This document shows, in pieces, positions 45,262-54,735 of a stretch of DNA of 64,000 nucleotides. This stretch comes from Bacteroidota bacterium (GTDB taxonomy: Bacteria; Bacteroidota; Bacteroidia; B-17B0; Aurantibacillaceae). Made by a program: the position numbers and the translations under genes. The stretch spans positions 62,001-126,000 of the forward strand of contig JACQAK010000013.1 in NCBI GenBank assembly GCA_016194985.1. Direction: 5' to 3'. The notes beneath the pieces are model-generated. The model did no database searches. It was not told where the DNA came from and saw only the letters and a list, made by a program, of their open reading frames with translations. Every line of letters starts with the position of its first letter. The first letter of the stretch is position 1.

Positions 45262-48261
45262 TTTATTAATATTTCCATTTGGAGCTTTAAATAAAAAATA
45301 GCCGCCACCATTTGAAAAAGGAACTGTGGTATTACTTTGGTTAACATTAGCGGGAGTAACTAAACTCGTATCACTGACGTAATTAATAATTTTAAACATT
45401 TGCCCTGCTTGTTTATCCTGTACATAAGCATAATCATCAGATTCGTATGATACTTTAATTGTTCCTCCGGATGGGAGATTAATCTCTTTCAAATTCCATA
45501 CAGATGTATAGACATCTGTTAATGTTCGATCCTGTTCTACGTAAGGATAATCTGAAGGAGGCATAGCCGTTGATCCTATAAAGGAGTTAGCATTTTCAGA
45601 TGTACTTGCATTATCACGAACACCAATAGTTGTGGCATTATTAGGTTTATAATTACCCCATCGATCATAGGCTTTAATGTTGTAATTAGGGTTTTCAACT
45701 GGATTGGTTTCATGGTAGTCAAATACATAAGGACTCATCCTTGCTCTATTTGAATTTTGGTAAGTGAAATATATTTTCTTTAAAGTTAATTTACCTGTTC
45801 CTGGAACTGAAGTATTTGTTATCCCTTTACACAAAGCATAAGTATATTCAAAATGCACACGTTTAAGAGGTGTTTTTAAATCTCTTTTAGAATACATACT
45901 GATACTATCCAACTTCATTACTTTTGAACTAGAGCTAACACCCCCGTTTTCTCCAACTACTCCTAAACCATCCTGTCTAAAGGACTTATGAAATACGGCA
46001 ATATAATTTTTAGTAATTACCGAGTCTAAATAATAAAGATCTTTTGTTCCATATAAGATATTTGCCTTGTCATCCGTATAATCAGATTTTAAGCCTTCCG
46101 AAAAAGTCGCCTTTTGACTTTCAACAGGAGTTCTCCAATTAAAGTTACTTAGTTTAGTATATTTAAATTTAGTGTATCCTCCAAAATCTCCATCACTTGG
46201 GCCTCTAACACCATCTGCGTCAATATAATCCGGAGTTAATACAGAAGTTAATAAATAGGAATGAGCATATGCCGGAGTTGTTGTACGGCTAAAATAATTA
46301 TCTAATCCTTTTGCATTGCTCAAAGAATTGTCAGAACCTCCATAACTTACTAAACCATCAGAAGCAGAGCCTGCTAGAGAAGAATTATTATCGTGATTTG
46401 TAATATCAGTACTACCAACAGAAAACGTAATTTCCTTCTGTGAATTGTTGTATGCTGCAATGCCATAAATGTAACGAGAACCATCTGTTCCTAAAGTAGT
46501 GACTTCTGCGATATGGTGTGGTTGAGCCGAGGTAGATAGTTGACTATTATAACTGTTATCAATTGCAAAATCGTTATATTCATTTGATTTCAAAAAAGAA
46601 ATATTTTGTGTTTTTTTATCACGTTTTTTTCTTTTGATAGGGCCTGAATAAGAAAATGTTTGTCCATATTGGTTAACAAAACCGTTTTTCACTGCGTGGT
46701 CAAATTTTCCAAAATTTACATCAAAACGAACAGGGTTATCTCGTCCTGCACTTTCATAAAAAGTAGAATCAGAGTCAACTGTTTTTTCATTTGCTTCTTT
46801 AAAATACACATTTTCAAAATCATTACCATCTCCTTTTGGAGTATGAACTAATGAATACAAAGCCGCATTATCACTTTTCCATTTTCCTGATTGACTTAAT
46901 ACATCAATAACAGTTACGTTTGTTCCAACGTGAACATAGCCACCAAAGCCTAACTCAGCAGTTAAAGCATCATTATCATTTGTAGTATAACTAGCTGCAT
47001 CAAAGACATAACCAATGTCGCCACGGAATGGTCTGTAACTTCCTCCTATTCCTTGCCCTGAAACACCGTAAGTATCAAAGGTGAAATTTGTTAATGGTAA
47101 AGCAGGGGTGTTCTCTGTAAACGTTCCGTCTTTTTCTCTATTATAATCCATTAATGCGTTATCATTATACTGACCTTTCTCTGCATATAAATACCCATAG
47201 GCAGGATTATTAATAGTTGTTTGAGCTAATTCTTGTCCTGAATAAAATCCCGACAAACCAATCTTTCCATGAACGCCCCACAATTCTCCACCAAGAGTGA
47301 AACTTCCTGACATAGAAAAATTTTTCATTGGCATATCTATCTTTGGTGTATAGGTTGGTTGACCAAAATCAAATGTACCGCCTGCACTTTGAGCTCCTAA
47401 TGAAGCGGATGAAGCATTTTGTCCTGTTCTAACTGTTTCAGTTGTAGTGGTTGATCCATCTTTATTTTGAGTCACAGTTTTATCTGTTGCCTTTCGACTT
47501 ACAGATGCAGAAGCACTAATAGACAATTGTTTTAAACCTCCTCTTGAATTAAAAGCCGTTCCAATACTTATCCCTAGACTGGTTTCTGTGTTGCCCCCAC
47601 TGCTTATTTTTGCGCTAAAACCCAATGATGGCTGAACGGTTAATCCTTCATCACTGCTGGATGTTAATCCTAATCCAGCATTTAATTTGCCACCACCACC
47701 AAGGCCAGCGCTAATATTAACGTTAAAACTTTTTATAACAGATGGGCCAGTATAATTATTAAAATTAAAACCATATGAACCACCCAATCCTAATCCAATT
47801 TTCCCGCTACCAAATAATTCTACACCCACATTTACAGCTACCCCCCAAGTCTTGTTGGGTTTCATGTTAAATTCCTTAGTTACATTTTCTCCGGAAAAAT
47901 CATCAGGGATACCTCGCATATTTCTATTTATTACACCAGGATTAATGTTCCATCCTAAACCTACCCAACTCGCTTCTTGATCTGTATTAACACCTGAATG
48001 GTACGATATGTTAATTGGGTATCCTTCTACATCCATTAAGGGGAGATTATAATTAAAATCCCCTGAGAACATATCCACCATATCTGATGTTCCAATAGGC
48101 TCAAAAGATTGAACCTCCGGTTGACTTGGACCACCTGTTAAAGCGTATGCACCTGTTGGATAAGAAACCTCAAGGAAAATCAATATAGCCAAAATCAAAG
48201 AAGTTTGCTTTTGTAATTTCCTTTTAATCTTTACCAGTTTACGTTTATTAATTTTTATCAT
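45223..48261 (-). CDS. 5' part of Rhs-related (SpvB/TcB-like) surface protein
   Basis: The 1012-residue frame begins with a basic, hydrophobic signal region and LTGGPSQPEVQSFEPIG, then MFSGDFNYNLPLMDVEGYPINISYHSG and ASWVGLGWNINPGVINRNMRG. That opening is characteristic of large Bacteroidota Rhs-related proteins akin to the start of TcB/SpvB-type cocoons. A glycine-rich segment (about 130-330) follows. It ends with FLFKAPNGNINKP and 11 out-of-frame residues, so the true protein should continue in the frame of 42764-45261. It overlaps the upstream lipoprotein gene by 4 bases. It may assist or encase the giant Rhs protein, as TcB/TcC pairs do; this is inference. Confidence 0.78.
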   Translation of the reverse strand: MIKINKRKLVKIKRKLQKQTSLILAILIFLEVSYPTGAYALTGGPSQPEVQSFEPIGTSDMVDMFSGDFNYNLPLMDVEGYPINISYHSGVNTDQEASWVGLGWNINPGVINRNMRGIPDDFSGENVTKEFNMKPNKTWGVAVNVGVELFGSGKIGLGLGGSYGFNFNNYTGPSVIKSFNVNISAGLGGGGKLNAGLGLTSSSDEGLTVQPSLGFSAKISSGGNTETSLGISIGTAFNSRGGLKQLSISASASVSRKATDKTVTQNKDGSTTTTETVRTGQNASSASLGAQSAGGTFDFGQPTYTPKIDMPMKNFSMSGSFTLGGELWGVHGKIGLSGFYSGQELAQTTINNPAYGYLYAEKGQYNDNALMDYNREKDGTFTENTPALPLTNFTFDTYGVSGQGIGGSYRPFRGDIGYVFDAASYTTNDNDALTAELGFGGYVHVGTNVTVIDVLSQSGKWKSDNAALYSLVHTPKGDGNDFENVYFKEANEKTVDSDSTFYESAGRDNPVRFDVNFGKFDHAVKNGFVNQYGQTFSYSGPIKRKKRDKKTQNISFLKSNEYNDFAIDNSYNSQLSTSAQPHHIAEVTTLGTDGSRYIYGIAAYNNSQKEITFSVGSTDITNHDNNSSLAGSASDGLVSYGGSDNSLSNAKGLDNYFSRTTTPAYAHSYLLTSVLTPDYIDADGVRGPSDGDFGGYTKFKYTKLSNFNWRTPVESQKATFSEGLKSDYTDDKANILYGTKDLYYLDSVITKNYIAVFHKSFRQDGLGVVGENGGVSSSSKVMKLDSISMYSKRDLKTPLKRVHFEYTYALCKGITNTSVPGTGKLTLKKIYFTYQNSNRARMSPYVFDYHETNPVENPNYNIKAYDRWGNYKPNNATTIGVRDNASTSENANSFIGSTAMPPSDYPYVEQDRTLTDVYTSVWNLKEINLPSGGTIKVSYESDDYAYVQDKQAGQMFKIINYVSDTSLVTPANVNQSNTTVPFSNGGGYFLFKAPNGNINKPMIIQVVMLIQL

Positions 48262-48941
48262 AATCCGCTTATATTGGGTAAGTTAATGAGTTGCTTGTTT
48301 TTATAATTGAATTTCACGAAACCTTTTTCAAATAATTTGTCATTATAAATGATTGTAAACTCGCTGTCTTTATTAAATTTTTTATTATCAAAAGCGAGCA
48401 TAACTGTTGAGTATGGGGCGACTTCAAATATCCTTTCAAAGTGAAATAGTCCCGGTAAAAGCGTGTCGTTTCCTTGAACTAGGTATATATCTTTTTGCAT
48501 TTCAAACGAGGTATATTTAACCCTCTCTTCATATTGAGCTGGAGATTGGAGTTTATATTTTAATAATTCACCTGTTCCATCAATAACCTCTAGTCTAAAG
48601 TTAAAGTAACTCATATCATAATAATGATTACAAGCTTCTTGAAATTTAGGAAAATCGTAAGTTTCTGTTCGGAGCTCTAAATACGCCATACATGGGGCGG
48701 GCCTATAAGATAGATCAAATCGTATATCTGCAATATCCTTTGATTTATTGAGTTTGTTATTTTTATCGGCGCACCATGTTACAAACTCCTGAACGGTAAC
48801 CTTTTCTTCGGTGTAATTTTTAAGTTCTACAGTCTCTTCTGATTGCTCGTTTAACTGCTCTTTTATTTCTTTGCCATGACAAGAAACAACAGCTGTAATA
48901 ACGATTGTGAAAAATGAGCCTATTATAAACTGTCTAATCAA
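48258..48941 (-). CDS. Lipoprotein of Rhs operon
   Basis: The 227-residue protein has a signal peptide ending in TAVVSCHG, a lipobox. The mature part begins with a charged stretch and has no recognised fold. It overlaps the OmpH-like gene by 8 bases and the Rhs-related gene by 4, a strong sign of coupled expression. An outer-membrane accessory or assembly role is possible; function unknown. Confidence 0.72.
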   Translation of the reverse strand: MIRQFIIGSFFTIVITAVVSCHGKEIKEQLNEQSEETVELKNYTEEKVTVQEFVTWCADKNNKLNKSKDIADIRFDLSYRPAPCMAYLELRTETYDFPKFQEACNHYYDMSYFNFRLEVIDGTGELLKYKLQSPAQYEERVKYTSFEMQKDIYLVQGNDTLLPGLFHFERIFEVAPYSTVMLAFDNKKFNKDSEFTIIYNDKLFEKGFVKFNYKNKQLINLPNISGL

Positions 48942-49476
48942 TTCCTTTGTATTTATTATTTATATATACAATTATATCTTCAGAAATATTGTACGATTCC
49001 TTAGAATACATTAAACTACCATTACCGTCAGCGCCAAGTATGATGTCGTAATTGTTTTTTTTACCATACTCAATTACATACTGCGTTAATTGAGCTAATA
49101 TTTGATTATCATATTTTTGACTTAATACAGCATTATCTTCTTGATATTGCTTTTTTAATTTTAAAAATTCTTCTCTGTTGTATTCAAACTGGTAAATCTC
49201 ATCTTTCGGTATTTCAATCTTTGAATTTTTTCGTTCGTTCAAATGCTTGGACATTAATTTTAAATTAAAAGATAAACTATCAAGAATTTTATCTCTGCCT
49301 TTTTGTGTTTTTTCATATTCTTTCTCTAACTCTTTTTTCATTTGAAACCCATTAAATACTTTTTTAATTTCTATATAGGCCGTTTTAGTATGGTACATCC
49401 TGTTATATATAAATAAAGCAACAAAGCTGATAAGCCCTGAAATTAGAATTGTTGTAATAAGTGATTTTAGTTTCAT
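48934..49476 (-). CDS. OmpH/Skp-like periplasmic chaperone
   Basis: The 180-residue protein has an N-terminal membrane segment (about 6-24), then IEIKKVFNGFQMKKELEKEYE, a long coiled coil with many Lys/Glu, and a C-terminal YGKKNNYDIILGADGNGSLMY. This matches the OmpH/Skp layout. Skp-like chaperones hold unfolded outer-membrane or secreted proteins in the periplasm. Inside an operon with a barrel and giant secreted proteins, a dedicated chaperone is a reasonable inference. Confidence 0.82.
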   Translation of the reverse strand: MKLKSLITTILISGLISFVALFIYNRMYHTKTAYIEIKKVFNGFQMKKELEKEYEKTQKGRDKILDSLSFNLKLMSKHLNERKNSKIEIPKDEIYQFEYNREEFLKLKKQYQEDNAVLSQKYDNQILAQLTQYVIEYGKKNNYDIILGADGNGSLMYSKESYNISEDIIVYINNKYKGID

Positions 49477-49495
49477 AAATTAAATAAGTATGTTG

Positions 49496-50620
49496 TTATG
49501 GTAAAAATATTTTTAAGTAAAATGATTCGTTCTTTTCATTCTTTATTTCTAAAGTGTAAAATCCCGAGTTTAGCTTTTTTGCATCTAAGTTTAATTCATA
49601 CCTATTGTCACCGGATACTTTTAACTCAGAAGTTGCGCTAGAAATTCCATTTTTAGTTTTCTCTTTATCTTGCTTAACATCAATGTCAATGGGTTTAGAT
49701 TTGACATCTGTTAAATTGAATTTCAATTGCCCCTGGCTTTTATATTCTTCTAAAAATTTAAAATATACTTTACCATCGTAGGCATTATAATACGATCCGT
49801 CTAATTGATTTTTCAAAGCAACGTATTTTAAGCTTTTTAATTCATTTATGACCTTAGTGTTAAATACCCATGATTCGGTTTTGTTAATAACAACCCCGTC
49901 ACTCAATTTTTGAACTTGCCATGCGTATTTAGAACCATCTTTTAATTCTTTAGCATCATAAGGATATTGAACTTGGTGTTCCTTGAGGTAATTTTTAACC
50001 ATAGCTGGTGAATTAATTGTAATTGCCTCTTCAGCGGATTGATCCTTTTTCATTTCGGAAACTATCATTCGATAAAATTCTCCTTGGTTTAATAAAGTAA
50101 ACGGTTCGCTGTGTGTCCATGATAAAATAGGGTTCTTTGAATCAACAGTATCACCATCAAGGGGATTAACTAAGTATAAATATTGATTAAAATCAGCTTC
50201 TAATTCATCACAAAAATCATCGACTTTATCCGCCCCATTTTCCACTAAAATAGAACTACATATTTTATATCTTCCACTAGCCAAATTATGAGTTGTTTTA
50301 AGATAATTTGCTTGCGATGAGCTGGAATATTCAACCGATGCAACCCCTCTATTTCCAGAGGTTCCTGAATTTAATCCTTTTGAAAGTTTAAACGGTTGTG
50401 ACTTAACGGTTAGTAAAACGACATTACTGGAACTATACAATTGTGTTAAAATTTGAACCTGCTTTTCATTTTCGCCATTCATAATCCCAACATTCAATAG
50501 TGCTTCCGGAGTTATATTAAATGCCTGCACTGAAATATTAATAATACTTACTTGAGATTTCATTGTAATTTGAAACAGCAAACACAAAAGTATTGTTCTA
50601 AAAAATACTGGAATTTTCAT
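49496..50620 (-). CDS. Secreted Fn3-like protein of Rhs operon
   Basis: The 374-residue protein has a signal peptide (…FQITMKSQ). An N-terminal beta domain (about 25-135) is followed by a fibronectin-type region (about 150-250, YLVNPLDGDTVDSKNPILSWTHSE ending WVFNT), and a C-terminal domain ends NSGFYTLEIKNEKNESFYLKIF. It lies 3 bases after the barrel gene and 19 before the OmpH-like gene. It may be a periplasmic or surface scaffold; function unknown. Confidence 0.75.
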   Translation of the reverse strand: MKIPVFFRTILLCLLFQITMKSQVSIINISVQAFNITPEALLNVGIMNGENEKQVQILTQLYSSSNVVLLTVKSQPFKLSKGLNSGTSGNRGVASVEYSSSSQANYLKTTHNLASGRYKICSSILVENGADKVDDFCDELEADFNQYLYLVNPLDGDTVDSKNPILSWTHSEPFTLLNQGEFYRMIVSEMKKDQSAEEAITINSPAMVKNYLKEHQVQYPYDAKELKDGSKYAWQVQKLSDGVVINKTESWVFNTKVINELKSLKYVALKNQLDGSYYNAYDGKVYFKFLEEYKSQGQLKFNLTDVKSKPIDIDVKQDKEKTKNGISSATSELKVSGDNRYELNLDAKKLNSGFYTLEIKNEKNESFYLKIFLP

Positions 50621-50623
50621 GCG

Positions 50624-53122
50624 TTAAAAATTTAGGATTATTTTTGTACTACAATAATATGGAAATTTTTTTAGATTATTCAAATCGTAGCCATTAAATA
50701 GGTCTCCAACGATGAATTTCTCAATTTGATTTTCCCAATAGAATGACTTGGAAAGTTTTATATTTGATTTTAGTATAAAGCCGGGATAAAACTGATTGTT
50801 CAATTTATAAGCTGATTTACCGGCTACGGTTATGCTTGATCCATTTTTAAATTGATAGCCAATATCAAGAACACCAAGGAATACATTATTATTTGTTGAA
50901 TCTTTGAGATTATTTTTAAACCATGACAAATTTAGTCCAGTCTTAAAACCTCCTTTAAAAGAAATTTGATGGTAGTATGCAAAATTTTGAAAATTGATTT
51001 GTGTACTATCGGTATTAACAAGATAATAGTTGTATAAGAAATTAAATTGCTTTTGTACATTCCTACTTTTGGGTGTAAAGGTTATAATTCCAGTTGTTAT
51101 AGAATTTTTATTTTGTATATGATAATTATCGCCATTTAAAGTCCTGATTAAAGGGGTATATCCTACACGTAACATCAAACCTCTTCGTATTTTGTACGAA
51201 ATAGTATTATTAATACTGTAAAAAGTATTTTTATAATTTAATAATTTTAATAAGTTATCTTCTTCATAACGAAACATACCCGTATATCTTAAAACTTTAC
51301 TCAGAGGTTGATCTAGTTTTACTTCATACCGCATATTATCTGATCTTATAAAACCGATACCAAAACTTTTAAAGAAAGGATCAACCCATCTTACAGACAA
51401 AGTTAGGTTGGATTTAGTTACTGGTATTTTTGTAGATAATTTTACTAAAAAAGCATAAGATCGAAAATTAGAAAAAATTTCTTTAGCGGCAGTTCTTATA
51501 ACCTCCATATTTAAGTCTGACTCCTGTAAAGACGATTTACCTAGTGCGATATCTAAAAACGTATTTTTAAGCAACTTTTGGCGGATATCAGCTTCAATTA
51601 CTAAATTGGATTCCTTTGGTTTGGATGTGATATCTGTGGAAGTAGGGTTTAAATAAGAGTTTAATCCTTTACCCAGCAAGAAACCAACAAAAAAATGGTT
51701 ATTTTCTTTTGTTCCAACTCCAAATTTTAGTGAAAGAATTTTTCTCCCCGCTGATAGATTATTAATATCAAAATAATTGTATGAATTTCTAACATTTTGC
51801 AAAAAACCATCAATATTTTTGTTGTTGTATAACAGAGTGCTTACTGTTGTTCCATAAGTAAAACCAAAAAAGCGATTATTTATTTGATACTCAACATTGA
51901 TACCCCTTACTGGAATATTATTTGCAAGGAAAGTTGAATAGTTTGGATAACACAATCCTAAGTCAAATTTTTTAATACCACTTAAAAAATTTTGAATTTT
52001 ATTAAAGTAAGGCAATTTAGATAAATAAGGTGCGTACCCCGAATTAGTGAGGGTTTCTAATTCATTAATTTTCGCCTGAGTTTTCTTTGTTGAATCATTT
52101 AAAAGATCATACTTACTCTTATATGTATCATATAATTTCATTACTGAATCCGATTTGTTTTTATAGTAAATTGCTTTTTGGGCTATTGAGTCAGCTTTGG
52201 AGTAGTATTGATTGTTTTTTAAGGTGTCTTTTTTATTAGCATATTTGTTTAGAAATGAAGAATCGGGGTTATTTGTGTTTAGTTTGGTTTTAGTTGTGTC
52301 TATTTTTAATTTGGGTAATTGTAATGCTTTTACATCGGGTTTATTTATAGTTGTTGTATCAATAGGCCATTTATCCGGACTAATAGAAGATAAGTAATCT
52401 GTGTATGCCATTTTTTGCATCAATTGTTGCTTTTGAGAATTTAAATCTCCCAATTGATTCTTATATGAATCTAAATTCCCCGTTAACTTATTACTAAGTT
52501 TATCCTTATAGCGATCAGCATTATAGCTAATTCTAAAATAATTATTTAACCCAATTAAATTTTTTTGTGTAGAATAAAAAAATGTAACATCAAGAGGGAT
52601 ATTAAATAAATCTAAGCCTAGTCGCCCTTCAGTTTTAATGGCAGATGCAGGCGTAGGCATATTAATAGTATAAGGTAAAAAGCCATAATCATATCCTAAT
52701 GATATATTCCCTGTTGGAAAGACTGTTTTTAGTTTTTTTAAAAGAGAATTTTTATTTGATGAGCTATCTTTACCTGCGTTATGAAAAGGTATTTTTTCTT
52801 TTAAACTGGATTTAAGTGAATCTTTATTTAAATCTTTTTTAAGTCCTGATCGCATTGAACTATCATTTGCAGATAGCTTTTTAGGTAATACGGGAACATT
52901 GATTTTTTTTGAAAATACATCTTTATTTAAACGATTAGATGCCGTATCGACAGAAAAAACACTTGTTGGTTTTAGATCAATCTTCTTTATAGAATCTGTT
53001 TGTCCATGCATACCTACAACAATAAATTGAACTAATATAAAATAGAATATGTGTGGAATACTAAAATTCAATTTAATAACTATTTCGATTAATAAATGTA
53101 CTGAAAAAATACTAATGAACAC
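50624..53122 (-). CDS. Putative outer-membrane beta-barrel protein of Rhs operon
   Basis: The frame of 832 codons begins at GTG 53122, but a TTG at 53071 gives a clean signal peptide (NFSIPHIFYFILVQ…MHGQ) and leaves 87 rather than 36 bases to the divergent gene, so the later start is favoured. After a basic, Ser/Lys-rich linker and a coiled region (about 230-350) the C-terminal half has alternating aromatic strands (SLKFGVGTKENNHFFVGFLLGKG, YKIRRGLMLRVGYTP) and ends in Phe, like an outer-membrane barrel. It is the first gene of the operon and could be the channel or anchor for the Rhs proteins. Confidence 0.75.
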   Translation of the reverse strand: MFISIFSVHLLIEIVIKLNFSIPHIFYFILVQFIVVGMHGQTDSIKKIDLKPTSVFSVDTASNRLNKDVFSKKINVPVLPKKLSANDSSMRSGLKKDLNKDSLKSSLKEKIPFHNAGKDSSSNKNSLLKKLKTVFPTGNISLGYDYGFLPYTINMPTPASAIKTEGRLGLDLFNIPLDVTFFYSTQKNLIGLNNYFRISYNADRYKDKLSNKLTGNLDSYKNQLGDLNSQKQQLMQKMAYTDYLSSISPDKWPIDTTTINKPDVKALQLPKLKIDTTKTKLNTNNPDSSFLNKYANKKDTLKNNQYYSKADSIAQKAIYYKNKSDSVMKLYDTYKSKYDLLNDSTKKTQAKINELETLTNSGYAPYLSKLPYFNKIQNFLSGIKKFDLGLCYPNYSTFLANNIPVRGINVEYQINNRFFGFTYGTTVSTLLYNNKNIDGFLQNVRNSYNYFDINNLSAGRKILSLKFGVGTKENNHFFVGFLLGKGLNSYLNPTSTDITSKPKESNLVIEADIRQKLLKNTFLDIALGKSSLQESDLNMEVIRTAAKEIFSNFRSYAFLVKLSTKIPVTKSNLTLSVRWVDPFFKSFGIGFIRSDNMRYEVKLDQPLSKVLRYTGMFRYEEDNLLKLLNYKNTFYSINNTISYKIRRGLMLRVGYTPLIRTLNGDNYHIQNKNSITTGIITFTPKSRNVQKQFNFLYNYYLVNTDSTQINFQNFAYYHQISFKGGFKTGLNLSWFKNNLKDSTNNNVFLGVLDIGYQFKNGSSITVAGKSAYKLNNQFYPGFILKSNIKLSKSFYWENQIEKFIVGDLFNGYDLNNLKKFPYYCSTKIILNF

Positions 53123-53158
53123 ATTTTATATTAAATTTGGGCTATAAAATATATAATC

Positions 53159-53770
53159 ATGAAAAAACAAATCCTATTAATAATATTCGTAACACTAACA
53201 TTTTTTATAAATGCACAAATATTAATCACTGCGGGTAAGCATCAATATGATTTTTTTAAATCCTATGAGGATTATAAAGCTGATAAGGCAGTAGATGGAA
53301 TCCAAGTAACTATTTGTAAAGGTTCTAATATTGAATATACTGAAAACGGGGCGAAGAAAAAATCTAAAGCATCTAAACTTCCTTATTCGTGGTTTTGTAA
53401 TAGTGAGGGCATGTTGATGAGAGTTTTTGATGGCGATTTATATTACGTAGTTGTAGACGGAGCGGTTTCCTTTTATATTAAGGTAAGTGAAGGGACTATT
53501 TCAAAACCTGATAATGCTGATTATATAATAAGTGGTGATGTCAGTAACACTTGGCCAAATGAATACTACTCTTTAACTCCTAATGGAACAATAGAAAAAT
53601 TAAAAGACAAAATTTTAGAAGAGTATTTAGAGAAATACAATTTAACATCACAATATGAAAATGATCCGAATTATAAAAGACAGGCTAAAGATTGCGTGAT
53701 GTGTTGGGCAAATAAAAAGACAAATAAAAAAATAAAATATACAAAATTGATTAATGAAAAAATCAAGTAA
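53159..53770 (+). CDS. Secreted protein of unknown function
   Basis: The 203-residue protein has a Sec signal peptide (MKKQILLIIFVTLTFFINAQ). The mature part has aromatic-rich strands (YSWFCNSEGMLMRVFDGDLYYVVVDG) and a Lys-rich tail with DCVMCW. It is divergent from the Rhs operon. No family is recognised. Confidence 0.7.
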   Translation: MKKQILLIIFVTLTFFINAQILITAGKHQYDFFKSYEDYKADKAVDGIQVTICKGSNIEYTENGAKKKSKASKLPYSWFCNSEGMLMRVFDGDLYYVVVDGAVSFYIKVSEGTISKPDNADYIISGDVSNTWPNEYYSLTPNGTIEKLKDKILEEYLEKYNLTSQYENDPNYKRQAKDCVMCWANKKTNKKIKYTKLINEKIK

Positions 53771-53833
53771 TTTTATATTTAGAGAATTTTAAACTATCGG
53801 AAACTTTTTTACATTTATTTAAAATTATACAAC

Positions 53834-54406
53834 ATGAAAAAACAACTACTAATTATTTTTATTGCCTTAAGTTGTGTTGCAATTAAAACAAAAGCACAAA
53901 CCGTTACAATTACTCATACTACTACTTTACCATCTTGCCCATCTTGTTGTGATGGTTCTTTTACTGTTACACCTTCGGGATGTAGTGGTTACACGGTTGA
54001 CATTATGCCGAATTTCAGTATTGGCGCCCCAACCATAGTGGGGAATGATTGGATTTATGCCAATATATGCGCTGGTACATACTCTATTATTGTTTCAGCC
54101 AATTTACCATGTAGTACAGCTGTTCAAATGTGTAATATGAATTTTATAGCTACAGGAATAGAAAATCAATCGCAGAAAAAAGATGTACCAATTATTTATC
54201 CTAATCCAATAATTGACCGTTTTACGACAAACATCGAAGGGATTAAGTTAATTGATGTGTCGGATATCTATGGAAGACGTTTTAAATATATTAATACCCT
54301 TGAAAATGAAATTTCATTAAGAGAATTATCAAAAGGAATATATATAATTTCAATTTATAGTGATGAAAATGCTTTAGTTTTGAGAAAAAAAGTAGTGAAA
54401 GAATAA
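53834..54406 (+). CDS. Secreted protein with T9SS C-terminal sorting domain
   Basis: The 190-residue protein has a signal peptide (…IKTKAQ), a Cys-rich beta domain (TLPSCPSCCDGSFTVTPSGC) and a type A T9SS sorting domain. In the latter, IYPNPIIDRF is followed by LIDVSDIYGR and LSKGIYIISIYSDENALVLRKKVVKE. It is therefore exported by the type IX secretion system and anchored or released at the surface. Position next to the Rhs operon may be coincidental. Confidence 0.88.
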   Translation: MKKQLLIIFIALSCVAIKTKAQTVTITHTTTLPSCPSCCDGSFTVTPSGCSGYTVDIMPNFSIGAPTIVGNDWIYANICAGTYSIIVSANLPCSTAVQMCNMNFIATGIENQSQKKDVPIIYPNPIIDRFTTNIEGIKLIDVSDIYGRRFKYINTLENEISLRELSKGIYIISIYSDENALVLRKKVVKE

Positions 54407-54440
54407 TTTGAAATGGTGCCTGTATTTAATAAAGCATCAA

Positions 54441-54472
54441 AAACTTGTTATTCTCGAATAACAAGTTTTTTT
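54441..54472 (+). terminator. Strong terminator hairpin after T9SS protein gene
   Basis: AAACTTGTTATTC (54441-54453) pairs fully with GAATAACAAGTTT (54456-54468), with a very short loop, and is followed by more T residues. It lies 35 bases after the stop of the T9SS protein. The symmetric A and T runs could let it work in both directions. Confidence 0.8.
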
Positions 54473-54735
54473 AATTTAAAAAGCAATTTTGTTTCTTTTA
54501 TTCAATTCTTTTAATTAGTCCGTAAATACCCCACAATTTATAAAATCGGCAATCAATTCCTTCACAAATTTACTTTAAACATTAAAGATGTGCTTTTGTA
54601 TCGTCCTGAAATAAGTTAACATAAATAACAAAAGCCAAAAATTCCATCGGTATAATTATGTATGCCATGAGACATAATTTATTGTAATATTTTTATTCAA
54701 AAAAGAGTTAAATTGCATACCTTTTTAGAATATTT

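Noticed and set aside
26660..53122. Type VI secretion of the giant Rhs protein
   Set aside because: No VgrG, PAAR, Hcp or sheath gene is visible, and the Rhs protein has its own Sec signal peptide.
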